Assembly (NCBI GenBank): GCA_037349315.1
Contig: JBAIAC010000161.1
Coordinates: 104,501-168,500 of the forward strand
Direction: 5' to 3'
DNA length: 64,000 nucleotides
Source of the DNA: Chelydra serpentina
Taxonomy: Eukaryota; Chordata; Testudines; Chelydridae
Below, one piece after another: positions 33,241 through 44,843 of this stretch (its first letter is position 1; every line of letters begins with the position of its first letter). The notes beneath the pieces are model-generated. The model was not told the DNA's origin and did not search any database. It saw only the letters and a program-made list of their open reading frames with translations. The translations under genes were made by a program, and so were the position numbers.

Positions 33241-33798
33241 GAAGCCCGCACCCGGCGCCCCCAGGGGGCTAAGATTACGGTCCCTGTGATTGTCGGAGAG
33301 CACCCCACCGTGGCTTTGATTGACTCAGGCTGTGGCCAGACCTTGGTTCGCCAAAGCCTAGGCCTTCAGCCAGACCCCCGCCTGGGGGCGATCCGGCTCC
33401 AATGCATTCACGGCGACGTACGTCCCTACCCCAGTGCCCAAGTCTGGCTGACCGTGGATGGCGTCACCCGATCGATGGTGGTCGGCCTGGTCCCCCGGCT
33501 CGCCTACCCAGTAATCCTGCGGCGGGACTGGCCCGACTTCACGGAGGTCCTCCAGTCAAAGGCCGACAAGGTCCCCACCGCTACTCCAGTGCTGGAAGGG
33601 GGCCTTCAGGGGACCCAGTCGGAGAGGGAGAGTGCACCCGACCCCGAACAACTAGACGGGGAACTCACAGACCCCCCCCCCCCTGGGGACCACCACCACG
33701 CCCCTGCTCCACACGGACTTCTGTCGGGACCAGAGGGCAGACCCCACCCTCCGTCATGCGTACGAGCAGCTAGCCGCGGTCGATGGGGCGGTAATTGA
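33208..33798 (+). pseudogene. Gypsy protease region
   Basis: The frame continues from the zinc knuckle into a retropepsin-like domain: VALIDSGCGQTLV near 33310-33350 contains the active-site DSG, and LAYPVILRRDWP near 33500 matches the usual ILG-like C-terminal part. Aspartic proteases of this kind cleave the polyprotein as dimers. The frame ends at a run of C (33668-33681) where a frameshift has probably cut the link to integrase. Confidence 0.7.
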
Positions 33799-33811
33799 CC
33801 CACAGCGGGCA

Positions 33812-34950
33812 ATGCAGTGGCCCCACTTTGACTTGAGGCAAGATCAGCTCTATCGGGTAGAACAGGACCCGCGCACAGGAGAACCCCAGAGCCAACTGCT
33901 CGTGCCTCGATGCCACCGGCGGGCCGTCATGAAACTCGCCCACAATATCCCAGCGGCCGGGCACTTCGGCCTCGAGAAGACTCTGGCACGGATCTTGACC
34001 CGCTTCTTCTGGCCCGGGGTGCATCAGGAAGTACGAGATAACTGCCACTCCTGTCCAGAGTGCCAGCTACCCGCCCCCCCGCGGACTCCGAAGGCCCCGT
34101 TGGTTCCCATGCCCATCATTGAGACGCCCTTCGAGCGTGTGGCCATGGACCTAGTAGGGCCCCTCCAAAGAAGCGCCGCGGGGTTCCAGTACGTGCTGGT
34201 CCTAGTCGATTATGCTACCCGGTTTCCAGAGGCAGTGCCGCTGTGGAGCATCACCGCCCGGGCGATTGCAGGCGAGCTCGTGAAGATCTTTGCCCGGGTC
34301 GGCCTGCCCCAGGAGATCCTCACAGACCAGGGCACCAATTTCACCTCCCGACTGTTGCAACAGGTGTGTGGACTCCTGGGCATTAAGCAGTTGCGCACCT
34401 CAGTGTACCATCCACAAACCGATGGGCTCGTGGAACGGTTCAACCGTACGCTGAAAGATATGCTATGCAAGTTTCCTCCAGAGGACCTGCGCCAATGGGA
34501 CCAACTGTTCCCGCCTTTGCTTCTGGCGGTCCGAGAGGTGTCCCAGTCCTCGACCAAGTTTCCCCCCTTTGAGTTACTATATGGCCGCCGCCCACGGGGT
34601 CTCCTGGATCTGATGCGTGAAACCTGGGAGCAAACACCCTCGCCAAGCCAGGACCTCTTGAAGTACGTCCTTCAGCTCCAGGAACGTCTCACTCAGGCCA
34701 GGGTGCTGGCCCAGGAAAACTTGAGGGCTGCCCAGGAGGCCTAAGCGCGGACTTATAACCAGGGCGCGCAGAGCCGCGACTTTAAACCTGGGGACCGGGT
34801 CCTGCTCCTCCTGCCATCAAGCGAGTCAAAGCTCCTGGCCCGCTGGCAGGGCCCCTACGAGGTGGTCCGGAAGGTAGGGCCCGTTACTTATGAGGTCAGC
34901 CAACCGGATTGATGGAAAAAAATTCAGAGGTACCATGTCAACCTCTTGAA
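33812..34950 (+). pseudogene. Gypsy integrase, placed upstream of RT
   Basis: A 310-residue open frame (33812-34744) holds a zinc-binding H-H-C-C segment (AGHFG, HSCPECQ) and a full catalytic core: D113 (MDLVGP), D172 (TDQGTNF) and E208 (GLVERFN), a D-D-35-E arrangement. After a TAA at 34743-34745 the C-terminal GPY/F module is still readable (KLLARWQGPYEVV) until another TGA near 34908. The enzyme inserts the cDNA. Its position before RT is the unusual feature of this clade. Core intact, C-terminus broken. Confidence 0.88.
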
Positions 34951-35736
34951 GCCCTGGCGGGAGCGTAAGAGCTTATTAATTAACCCCTATCCACCAGAGC
35001 CCGAGTTGGGCCCCCACATCGCCCTGACCCAGGACACGGAAGGGCCCCAGTTGGCGAAGACCCTCACCGACGAACAATGGAAACAAGTCCAGTGCCTTTT
35101 GCAGACGTTCCCGCGGACCTTCACCAGCCAGCCGGGCTACACCACCCTAGTCTGCCATACTATTCAGACAGAAGCAGGGGTAGTGATCCGAGAAGCGACC
35201 AGGCCCCTGCCCCACCGAATGCACCAGAGCGTTGAGGAGGAGGTACAAGCCATGCTGGAACTGGGCGTAATTGAGCCCTCCCGGAGTGCATGGCGTAGCC
35301 CCATTGTGCTAGTACCCAAGCCTGATGGGACACGGCGCTTCTGCATCGACTTCAGGCGCGTCAACGCAATTTCCAAGTTCGATGCTTACCCGATGCCGTG
35401 CATAGATGAGCTGCTCGGCCGACTAGGAGAGGCTTCCTTCCTCACCACCCTTGATCTCAACAAGGGCTACTGGCAAATACCCCTGGACCCCGAGTCAAGG
35501 GAGAAGACTGCCTTTGCCACCCCAACGGGTCTGCACGTACCAGTTCGTCCGGATGCCCTTCGGCCTCCATGGTGCCCCCGCCACGTTCCAGCGGCTGATG
35601 GATCAGCTCCTCCAACCCCATCAGGACTATGCGGCTGCCTACTTGGACGATGTGGTCATCCACAGCCGCTACTGGGAAGACCATTTGCTAAGGGTAGCGG
35701 CAGTCTTGAGATCCCTATGGGCCGCCAGGTTGAGGG
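34946..35736 (+). pseudogene. Gypsy reverse transcriptase, first part
   Basis: Fingers and palm are clear: SAWRSPIVLVPKPDGTRRFC, IDFRRVNA, then TLDLNKGYWQIPL near 35450. A frameshift near 35530 moves the frame; the RT continues as FVRMPFGLHGAPATFQRLM and the catalytic YLDD at 35640-35651. The reading is then split by the element at 35737-36873. Non-functional. Confidence 0.88.
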
Positions 35737-36873
35737 TGTGACTGGTTGGGGCCACAGAGACCTGCTTGGTGCTGCCACCTGGTGTGCCAAGGCTACTTCT
35801 GCCCCTGCTTCCAGGCCTTTTCCAGCTTGGGACTCCCGAATCCTGTCTGTTTTGAGTCAGATTCCACTGATCTGCTGCAAACACAGACCCAGGTCCGAAC
35901 CAAGTCCACTCACTACTGTAAGGCCCCTGGAAGCGCTCTTGCCTTTGACACCCAGCTGCTCAACTCCAAGGAGGTTCAAACCCTTAATAAATCCGGTTTA
36001 CCCTGTATAAAGCTTATACAGGGTAAACTCATAAATAGTTCGCCTTCTATTTCAAAGATAGAAAGTTATGCACAACTGTTCGCTTTCTCCAGGCACTAAC
36101 TCGTACTCAAGGAAACTTAATAAGTAAAAAGTGATTTTAATAAGTACAGAAAATAGGATTTAAGTGAGTTCAATTAGTGACAGACAGAACAAAGCAAGTT
36201 ACTTAGTAAAATAAAATAAAACACGCACGTCTATGTCTATTCAAAGTTAACACAGATAAAAGCCTCACCAGCTTCGGATATTTTCCTTTTTACAGGCTGT
36301 AGAATTAGCCTGGGTCCAGCAGCCGCTCACACCCCCTAGTGTCTTTGTCCTTTGTTCAGTTCCCCTCAGGAATGTCCTTGCGGGGGTGGAGAGCCTCTCC
36401 CTTTAGCCAGCTGAAGACAAAATGGAAGGGTCTTGCAAGGGCTTTTATAGCCTTTCTTCCTCTCCCCGCGTAGGATCCAGTTGCCCTGGAGTTTTGGGAT
36501 CACATGGGCAAGTCACCTGTCCATGCGCCCTAACCAGTCTAACCAGTTGCATCCTTGACTGGGGCCCCAATGTGGATTGGGGTCTGCACCTTCTTTTGTC
36601 TGTTAAGTACTTGTACTCAACTTGCACATTCCTTCCTCTGGACCTGGTCCCATGTTCTTACAAAAGCTATGCATAAAACCAGCAAATATAAAACCAATGT
36701 TCATAACTTCAACCACAACAATGATACATGCCTACAAACAGGAGGAATAAATTCAGTAGGTCATAACTTTCACAGAGATATGTTACATGGCACATGTAGC
36801 ATAAAACGTATTCCAGTTACACATATATAGTTATAAGCATCTCCCCATAAAGTTTTATGGGGACACTGTCACA
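35737..36873 (+). mobile_element. LTR-like element (family A, copy 2) inside Gypsy pol
   Basis: The Gypsy RT stops at 35736 and resumes at 36874, so this is an insertion. Ends TGTGACTGG and CTGTCACA are inverted, as in retroviral LTRs. AATAAA at 35986 is followed by a near-palindrome at 35997-36027. It is related over its length to 19533-20672, and its end to 63749-63938. No matching TSD (GAGGG against GACAG), so that evidence is missing. Confidence 0.65.
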
Positions 36874-37607
36874 GACAGCCCACCCAAAAAAGTGCCACAT
36901 TGGGTGGCGAGAGACTACGTATCTGGGCTACACCATAGGGAATGGACAAGTAAAGCCCCTTGTGGGAAAGGTGCAAGCCCTGACGGCCTGCCCGCCCCCT
37001 ACCACAAAGCGTCAGGTGCAACAGTTCTTGGGACTCGCCGGCTATTACCGATGGTTCATTCACCATTTTGCATCTGTCGCTGCCCCTCTGACCGGCCTCC
37101 TAACCAAGGACAGCCCGCGACGCATGGTTTGGACCCAGAACTGTGAAGACGCCTTTCGGGAACTCAAGGCAAGTCTCTGTCGATAAGGGCTTCATCCTCC
37201 AGACGGATGCCTCGGAGGTGGGTCTGGGGGCGGTCCTGTCCCAAGACATGGATGGGCAAGACCATCCGGTCTTGTATATCAGCCGGAAGCTGTTCCCACA
37301 GGAGAAGAACTATGCGGTGGTGGAAAAGGAAGCCCTTGCAGTAAAGTGGGCTTGTGATGCCCTCCAGTATTACCTTCTGGAAAACCCGTTCGTCTTCGTG
37401 ACTGACCATGCCCCCCTGCAGTGGCTGAACCGAATGAAGGATAACAACATGAGGATACAGCGGTGGTACCTAGCACTACAGCCCTACGTGTTTACAGTTC
37501 GCCATAGGGCCGGCAAGGACCATGCTAACGCTGACTTCCTGTCCCGGCTGGGAGGTATGGAAGGGTCTGGCCCCGATGAACGGGAGCCAGACTTGGGGGG
37601 GGGGGGG
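36874..37607 (+). pseudogene. Gypsy RT end and RNase H
   Basis: Resumes the RT connection (KKCHIGWRETTYLGYTIG, then QQFLGLAGYYRWFIHHF). After a frameshift near 37160 the RNase H follows (LQTDASEVGLGAVLSQ, NYAVVEKEALAV, FVFVTDHAPLQWL), ending near the polypurine tract of G at 37595-37607. RNase H removes the RNA strand during reverse transcription. The frame at 37143-38018 stays open through the polypurine tract into the 3' LTR. Confidence 0.85.
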
Positions 37608-38576
37608 TGTAGTGAGGCGGTCTGGTCCCCAGCCGCCCCAGAGAGAGAGAAACCTCCCCGGACGCCTAAGTGGGCGGACCCGGAGAATCCTGGCCTCGCC
37701 CCTCAAGGGTCAGGTGGCGGCACAGAAAGTATAAAAGCTGGCCCTCAGACCGCAGTTGGGGGCCAGCCACCAGAGAGGCCGGACGCCAGAGGTACAGCTC
37801 CCCGCTGGGAGACCCCAGCGACCAGCAACCGACCGGAGGACTGGCCGGGCCAGCCAAGCCTGCCGCCCGCCTGCTACCCTGAGGAGCTGCCAGGCCTGCC
37901 GCCAGCCTGCTATCCTGAGGAGCTGCCAGGCCTGCCGCCGGCCTCCTACCCCGACGAGCTGCCAGGCCTACCGCTGGCCTCCTACCCCGACGAGCTGACC
38001 ACCCGCCTGCGACGCTGAGGTGCCGATGGTCTGTGACCTCGTGGAGGACGCCCCCCTGGTCCAGGTACCTGGAGAGGGAGACGCTGGAAGTAGCCCAGGG
38101 GCAGCCAACTCTAGTCTGGCTGCAGCACTGCCAGAGCCAAGGTCAGTGTGTTGCGGCCAGGATCCCCACTGACTCAGCAGCGGGTTTTTCTGCCGCTGCT
38201 AGGGCCCCGGGCTGGGACACAGTGGAGTGAGTGGGCCTGCGTCCCCCCTGCCACCCAACGTGTGGGTGGCAATCTCCCCCTCTTCCAGGTTCTCCAGAGC
38301 CAGGACCTGGGCTTGCTACTGGATTGTTGATTGCTCAGCCCCTGCTTAAGGGCCTGGGCTGTGAACTGCTTATTTCCCTGCCCTGACCAAGGGCCAGGGC
38401 TTACTGACTTACTGATTGCTCAGCTCCTGCCTGAGGGCCTTAGCCCTAACTGTTTATGCCCCGCCCTGTCCAAGGGCCTGGGCTCACTATTGACTGTGCT
38501 AATTCCCCCAAACCCTGACGGTATAGCAGGGCGGTCTGGTCCCCAGCTTCCCCCGAGAGGGCCTAAAACGCCTACA
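37608..38576 (+). repeat. 3' LTR of the Gypsy element
   Basis: Same ends as the 5' LTR. It has about four diverged copies of the 36-bp unit at 37862-38005. Around 38322-38410 it carries extra sequence, a tandem duplication of the ACTGATTGCTCAGC region, absent from the 5' LTR. It is about 85 bp longer overall. Confidence 0.85.
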
Positions 38577-38581
38577 CCTTC

Positions 38582-39246
38582 TCACTGCCATGTTAGTGAC
38601 CAAAATGAGCAGCAATTGCAGTTTTTACTTTGGGGCCCTCCTGGTGCTACCATGATCTGAATTGGGGTTGCAGTTGACATTTCAGGTGTTATAGGAGCTA
38701 CCTGAGAGTTTTCACCATCTCTTCCTAGGATGATGAGGGGTGAATGGGGTAAAGATCAATCCCCCATCTTGGTATTGGTCCAAGTTCAGACACCTAGGTA
38801 TGGAGGTTCTAGACTCAGATGCTTACAACTGGCAGGTTGGGCAGTGCAAGGACATCAGTGCTAGGCAGGGAGTAGTGCATCTTGGTGCTCATCTGAGCCC
38901 AAGGTGCTGTCATGTCCCTAGAACTGATGCAGCTCTGGCAGGGTTATTTATGGCTGCACCCAAGCTCCCTTGTAGAGAGAATCCTAAGTGCTAGGAGTGG
39001 TCAGGTCAGTGGTACTCCCGAAAGCTCCTCACAGCATCATTCCTTTCTGCACCACCCTGGAGAAGAAACACAGGCCCCCTGTTGGTGACGGGGGAAAAGG
39101 CCAGTCTCTGGGTGATGCTCAGAGCCACGTCCTCTTCTCGCTGACGTGAGGGCATTGCACTCACACAGGGTCTGTCTGAACTTCCCAGCTGCTCTGATTC
39201 CCAGCATGGAGAGATATCCACGTGCTTGCTCTGCTCCAGCTTGTGG
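38582..39246. other. no gene recognised
   Basis: Unassigned sequence; short frames without domains. Confidence 0.4.
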
Positions 39247-39254
39247 CCTCGGCA

Positions 39255-39467
39255 CAGAGCCGGCTCTAGCTTTTTTGCCTCCCCAAGCAGAAAAAAAAAA
39301 AAAAGCAGCAGCCAGAGCTGCCAAAGGGGTGGCGGGGGCGCAAGCCATGGCTGGAGAGCTGCTGAAGCAAAAAACACGTGCTGCCCCAGGAATGGCTGGA
39401 ATGCTGCCCCTTCAGATGTGCTGCCCCAAGCACCTGCTTCCTTTGCTGCTGCCTGGAGCCGGCCCTG
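39255..39467. mobile_element. hAT-type MITE
   Basis: Ends CAGAGCCGGCTCTAGC and, reversed, CAGGGCCGGCTCCAGGC. Flanks CCTCGGCA and CCTCAGCA agree at 7 of 8 bases (aged 8-bp TSD). An internal run of A lies near 39290. Confidence 0.75.
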
Positions 39468-39674
39468 CCTCAGCAGCATGGACAACTCAGCCTAGCTGCC
39501 TGATGACATCCCCGGAAGGCCGGGTGGGACTGCACTCTTTAATCAAAACTAATCCAGCTCTGTGTTTAAACCGAACTGTTTGGTAACTCCAATTAAAGTA
39601 GCAAACTGTTGTACATTGGCCCCTCCCAGGGGCAACAGACAGCTACTATCTGAACTGCCCAGAACTGGCAGTGG

Positions 39675-39850
39675 AGAGGGATAGCTCAGTGGTCTGAGCA
39701 AAGGCCTGTTAAACCCAGGATTGTGAGTTCAATTCTTGAGGGAGCTATTTAGGGATCTGGGGCAAAAATCTGTCAGGGGACAGTACTTGGTCCTGCTAAT
39801 GAAGGCGGAGGACTGGACTCAATGACCTTCAAGGTCATTCCAGTTCTAGA
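39675..39850 (+). mobile_element. tRNA-derived SINE (turtle Pol III SINE type)
   Basis: The head has Pol III promoter boxes (A box TAGCTCAGTGG, B box GAGTTCAATTC). The tail resembles a CR1 3' end (GGACTGGACTCAATGACC) rather than the common ATTCTATG tail, so it belongs to another subfamily than the SINE at 43064. Confidence 0.8.
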
Positions 39851-41248
39851 AGATTAGCATATCTCCATTTTTAAATTTAAAAAAGAGAGGGCTGGACAGT
39901 GCAAAACACATGTTTTGGTGGAAATCCAGGACTAGGACTGCGAGTGGGAGTGAGAGGGGGGTCACCCTGCAGGTAGTAACCAAGGCTGGTAGAAGCCAGA
40001 GTGTGACTGGAGTGTTGCTGGGGGTCAGAGCTACTGGACCAGACCATAGACATGCAGGGTGTGACCTGCCTACTGGCAGGCTGATTGTGAGCAACCCAAG
40101 TTGGGAGCTACAACTGCAAAGCATGGTGAGGCACCCCCAGTTGCAGGGCAGGGGTGACACAGCCCCTGGCTAGTCTGGATTGCACCCTGAAATGTGATAG
40201 GAGCAAAATGCAGAATGTATTCACCAGAGTTCAGCTCTCATTTTAGGTGTGCACCTAATGATCATGGTTATACAGCGCAGGTGTGCACAGAGGAGCCATG
40301 AGGATTTCTATCCTGCACTGTTTCACTACAGCTGGACTGCCCCGGGGGATAAACAGTAGCTTTTGATCCTACTCCCTACCCGATACCAGGCAAGTGTCAG
40401 TTTGCGTTCCAGCTAGGGTGGAAATCTGGGAAAGCTCTGAAGGCGTGTACCTAAAATGTGTCTGTCGGGGGTGGTTTTTATTTTGGGGGAATGTAATTGA
40501 TGTATTTTTGAAAAAGAAAATAGATACGGGAATCTTGCTGGGAGGGGAGGGAGATTAGGGAGTGTGGGCAATAGGGGGAGATGGGTTTGGGATCAGTGGG
40601 AATAGATGGCAGGGAAGGGAAGAGGAATTGCGGTTCAGATACTGGGGAGGGGCTGGGATCTAGGGGGAATGGGAAAGACCGGAAGGGTTAGACAACGTGA
40701 GGGGTGACATGGGGGGTGGCAGAGGAAGTTCGGGATTTAGGAGAACAGGGGAGCCTATCAGTCCTGAATTCTTCCCTTCCATGTGTGTTCTAGGAGAGCC
40801 CTGCCCCTCTGCAGGAATTTGAGACCCCCTCTCTGTTCCCTGTGTATCCTTGGATTTGGGGAACCCTGGCCCTCTCCTTACCCCTCATGTGCCCCAGGCT
40901 CTGGCAGAGGGGTGAGGTGGAATGGTGCGGCTGAAGGTAACACAAACTGAAACAACTGAAATCCAGGAAATTAATAGCTATGGTGCATATCACGCATGGG
41001 GTGAGGGGGCCGGCCAGAGTGTGTGGAGGAGAGGCAGACTGGATGGACCTGGGGCATGGCTGGGAAAACATGGCTGAAGCAGGGGGAAGGGGCCCAGCTG
41101 GGGCAGGTAGTGGGGGTGAGGGGCCCAGCTCAGTCGGCAGCTTATGTTACATTACCAGGGTAGCGTGTGGGCCTCCAGTAAGCCACTGCCTGTGATATGT
41201 GCAGACAGGAGCAGAGGGCATGAGCCAGCAAGGAGCAACTTCCTTATC
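39851..41248. other. long stretch without recognised features
   Basis: G-rich in places (40540-40760 has many GGGG runs). No exon, repeat end or RNA gene identified. Confidence 0.4.
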
Positions 41249-41558
41249 ATAGAATCATAGAATCTCAGGGTTGGAAGGGACCTCAGGAGGTCATCTAGTC
41301 CAACCCCCTGCTCAAAGCAGGACCAACCCCAACTAGATCATCCCAGCCAGGGCTTTGTCAAGCCTGACCTTAAAAACCTCTATGGAAGGAGATTCCACCA
41401 CCTCCCTAGGTAACCCATTCCAGTGCTTCACCACCCTAATAGTGAAAAAGTTTTTCCTAATATCCAACCTAAACCTCCCCCTCTGCAACTTGAGACCATT
41501 ACTCCTTGTTCTGTCATCTTCTACCACTGAGAACAGTCTAGATCCATCCTCTTTGGAT
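41249..41558 (-). mobile_element. CR1 3' end, antisense
   Basis: Matches 47911-48220. It begins with CR1 tail repeats and stops abruptly where a plus-strand CR1 starts at 41559, giving a head-to-head pair with the same tail on both outer sides. Confidence 0.85.
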
Positions 41559-41799
41559 GGTGTTCCAAGAAGAAGGAGTTCTGGGCAGGGATGGGCTCCA
41601 CCTGACGAAGAGAGGGAAGAGCATCTTTGGAAGCAGGCTGGCCAACCTAGTGAGGAGGGCTTTAAACTAGGTTCACCGGGGGAAGGAGACCAAAGCCCCG
41701 AGGTAAGTGGGGAAGTGGGATACCGGGAGGAAGCACAAGTAGGTGAGTGCAAGAGGGGAGGGCTCCTGCCCCATACTGGGACAGCAGGACGATTGGTGA

Positions 41800-44757
41800 G
41801 TTATCTTAAATGCCTATACACAAATGCAAGAAGCCTGGGGAACAAGCAGGGAGAACTGGAAGTCCTGGCACAGTCAAGGAATTATGACGTAATTGGAATA
41901 ACAGAGACTTGGTGGGATAACTCACATGATTGGAGTACTGTCATGGATGGATATAAACTGTTCAGGAAGGATAGGCAGGGCAGAAAAGGTGGGGGAGTTG
42001 CGTTGTATGTAAGAGAGCAGTATGACTGCTCAGAGCTCCAGTATGAAACTGCAGAAAAATCTGAGAGTCTCTGGATTAAATTTAGAAGTGTGAGCAACGA
42101 GGGTAATGTCGTGGTGGGAGTCTGCTACAGACCACCAGACCAGGGGGATGAGGTGGACGAGGCTTTCTTCCAGCAACTAACAGAATTACTAGATCACAGG
42201 CCCTGGTTCTCATGGGTGACTTTAATCACCCCGATATCTGCTGGGAGACCAATACAGCGGTCCACAGACAATCCAGGAAGTTTTTGGGAAGTGTAGGGGA
42301 CAATTTCCTGGTGCAAGTGCTGGAGGAACCAACTAGGGGAAAAGCTCTTCTTGACCTGCTGCTCACAAACAGGGAAGAAATAGTAGAGGAAGCAATAGTG
42401 GATGGGAACCTGGGAGGCAGTGACCATGAGATGGTTGAGTTCAGGATCCTGACACAAGGAAGAAAGGAGAGCAGTAGAATACAGAGCCTGGACTTCAGAA
42501 AAGCAGACTTTGACTCCCTCAGGGAACTGATGGTCCCCTGGGAGAATAACATGAGGGGGAAAGGAGTCGAGGAAAGCTGGCTGTATTTTAAAGAATCCTT
42601 ATTGAGGTTGCAGGAACAAACCATCCCGATGTGTAGAAAGAAAAGTAAATATGGCAGGCGACCAGCTTGGCTTAACAGTGAAATCCTTGCTCGTCTTAAA
42701 CACAAAAAAGCCGCTTACAAGAAGTGGAAGATTGGACAAATGACCAGGGAGGAGTATAAAAATATTGCTCAGGCATGCAGGAGTGAAATTAGGAAGGCCA
42801 AATCACACTTGGAGTTGCAGCTAGCCGGAGATGTTAGGAGTAACAAGAAGGGTTTCTTCAGGTATGTGAGCAACAAGAAGAAAGTCAAGGAAAGTGTGGG
42901 CCCCTTGCTGAATGAGGGAGGGAACCTAGTGACAGAGGATGTGGAGAAAGCTAGTGTACTCAATGCTTTTTTTGCCTCTGTCTTCACAGACAAGGTCAGC
43001 TCCCAGGCGGCTGCACTCCGCAGCACGGTATGGGGAGGAGCTGACTGGGGAGGAGCTGACCAGAGAGGGGGAGGGATAGCTCAGTGGTTTGAGCATTGGC
43101 CTGCTAAACCCAGGATTGTGAGTTCAATCCTCGAGGGGGCCATTTGGGGATCTGGGGCAAAAATTGGGGATTGGTCCTGCTTTGAGCAGGGGGTTGGACT
43201 AGATGACCTCCTAAGGTCCTTTCCAACCCTGATATTCTATGATTCTATGACCAGCCCACTGTGGAGAAAGAAGTAGTTCGGGACTATTTAGAAAAGCTGG
43301 ACGAACACAAGTCCATGGGGTCTGATGCACTGCATCCGAGGGTGCTAAAGGAGTTGGCCGATGTGATTGCAGAACCATTGGCCATTATCTTTCACAAATC
43401 ATGGCAATCAGGGGAGGTCCCGGATGACTGGAAAAAAGCTAATGTAGTGTCCATCTTTTAAAAAGGGAAGAAGGAAGATCCGGGGAACTACAAGCCAGTC
43501 AGTCTCACCTCAGTCCCTGGAAAAATCATGGAACAGGTCCTCAAGGAATCAATTCTGAAGCACTTAAAGGAGGGGAAAGTGATCAGGAACAGTCAGCATG
43601 GATTCACCAAGGGCAAGTCATGCCTGACTAACCTAATTGCCTTCTATGATGAGATAACTGGCTCTGTGGATGAGGGGAAAGCAGTGGATGTGCTTTTTCC
43701 TGACTTTAGCAAAGCTTTTGATACAGTCTCGCACAGTGTTCTTGCCAGCAAGTTAAAGAAGTATGGGCTGGATGAATGGACGGTAAGGTGGATAGAAAAC
43801 TGGCTGGATGGTCGTGCTCAACGGGTAGTGATCAATGGCTCCATGTCTAGTTGGCAGCCAGTATCAAGTGGAGTGCCCCAAGGGTTGGTGCTGGGGCCGG
43901 TTTTGTTCAATATCTTCATCAACGACCTGGAGGATGGTGTGGACTGCACCCTTAGCAAGTTTGCAGATGACACTAACCTGGGAGGAGTGCTTGATACGCT
44001 GGAGGGTAGGGACAGGATACAGAGGGACCTAGACAAATTAGAGGATTGGGCCAAAAGAAATCTGATGAGGTTCAACAAGGACAAGTGCAGAGTCCTGCAC
44101 TTAGGACAGAAGAATCCCATGCACTGCTACAGACTAGGGACCGAATGGCTGGGCAGCAGTTGTGCAGAAAAGGACCTAGGGGTTACAGTGGACGAAAATA
44201 TGAGTCAACAGTGTGCCCTTGTTGCCAAGAAGGCTAACGGCATTTTGGGCTATATAAGTAGGGGCATTTCCAGCAGATCGAGGGACGTGATTATTCCCCT
44301 CTATTCGGCACTGGTGAGGCCTCATTTGGAGTACTGTGTCCAGTTTTGGGCCCCACACTACAAAAAGGACGTGGATAAATTGGAAAGAGTCCAACGGAGG
44401 GCAACAAAAATGATTAGGGGGCTGGAGCACATGACTTATGAGGAGAGGCTGAGGGACCTGGGATTGTTTAGCCTGCAGAAGAGAAGAGTGAGGGGGGATT
44501 TGATAGCTGCTTTCAATTACCTAAAAGGGGGTTCCAAAGAGGCTGGATCTAGACTGTTCTCAGTGGTAGAAGATGACAGAACAAGGAGTAATGGTCTCAA
44601 GTTGCAGAGGGGGAGGTTTAGGTTGGATATTAGGAAAAACTTTTTCACTAGTAGGGTGGTGAAGCACTGGAATGGGTTACCTAGGGAGGTGGTGGAATCT
44701 CCTTCCTTAGAGGTTTTTAAGGTCAGGCTTGACAAAGCCCTGGCTGGGATGATCTAG
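41800..44757 (+). pseudogene. CR1 ORF2: endonuclease and reverse transcriptase, broken
   Basis: The AP-type endonuclease (CLYTNARSLGNK, ITETWW, GGGVALYV, then [11 protein letters not shown] and GSDHEMVEF) and the RT ([48 protein letters not shown]) are nearly complete. Defects: a frameshift near 42190 in the endonuclease, the SINE at 43064-43248, a TAA at 43459-43461 and a shift near it. ORF2 nicks the target and primes reverse transcription there. RT from 43528 on is open for 409 residues. Not functional. Confidence 0.9.
43064..43248 (+). mobile_element. tRNA-derived SINE inside CR1
   Basis: A box TAGCTCAGTGG, B box GAGTTCAATCC, and a tail almost identical to the CR1 3' end including ATTCTATG repeats. 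GACCAG flanks both sides (43058-43063 and 43249-43254), a short TSD. Confidence 0.88.
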
Positions 44758-44843
44758 TTGGGGTTGGTCCTGCTTTGAGCAGGGGGTTGGACTAGATGAC
44801 CTCCTGAGGTCCCTTCCAACCCTGAGATTCTATGATTCTATGA

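Larger units (their letters stand above)
31247..38576 (+). mobile_element. Gmr1-like Gypsy (Ty3) LTR retrotransposon, damaged
   Basis: Two LTRs (31247-32130 and 37608-38576) flank gag, protease, integrase, then reverse transcriptase and RNase H. Flanking CCCTC and CCTTC agree at 4 of 5 positions (aged TSD). Integrase before RT is the Ty1/copia-like order known for the Gmr1 clade of Gypsy elements. Several stops and frameshifts and an inserted LTR-like element (35737-36873) inactivate it. Confidence 0.9.
41559..44843 (+). mobile_element. long CR1 LINE (end of ORF1, ORF2, 3' tail)
   Basis: Starts in the last part of ORF1 ([11 protein letters not shown], esterase end, stop near 41670), then ORF2 and the 3' tail with ATTCTATG repeats. 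A SINE interrupts it at 43064-43248. Confidence 0.9.

Noticed and set aside
39660..39860. Isolated tRNA or other small RNA gene
   Set aside because: Same SINE head as at 43064 with a LINE-like tail.
43071..43143. Possible functional tRNA gene
   Set aside because: Pol III boxes are present, but the cloverleaf is poor and the sequence continues into a CR1-like tail with a TSD, so it is a SINE.
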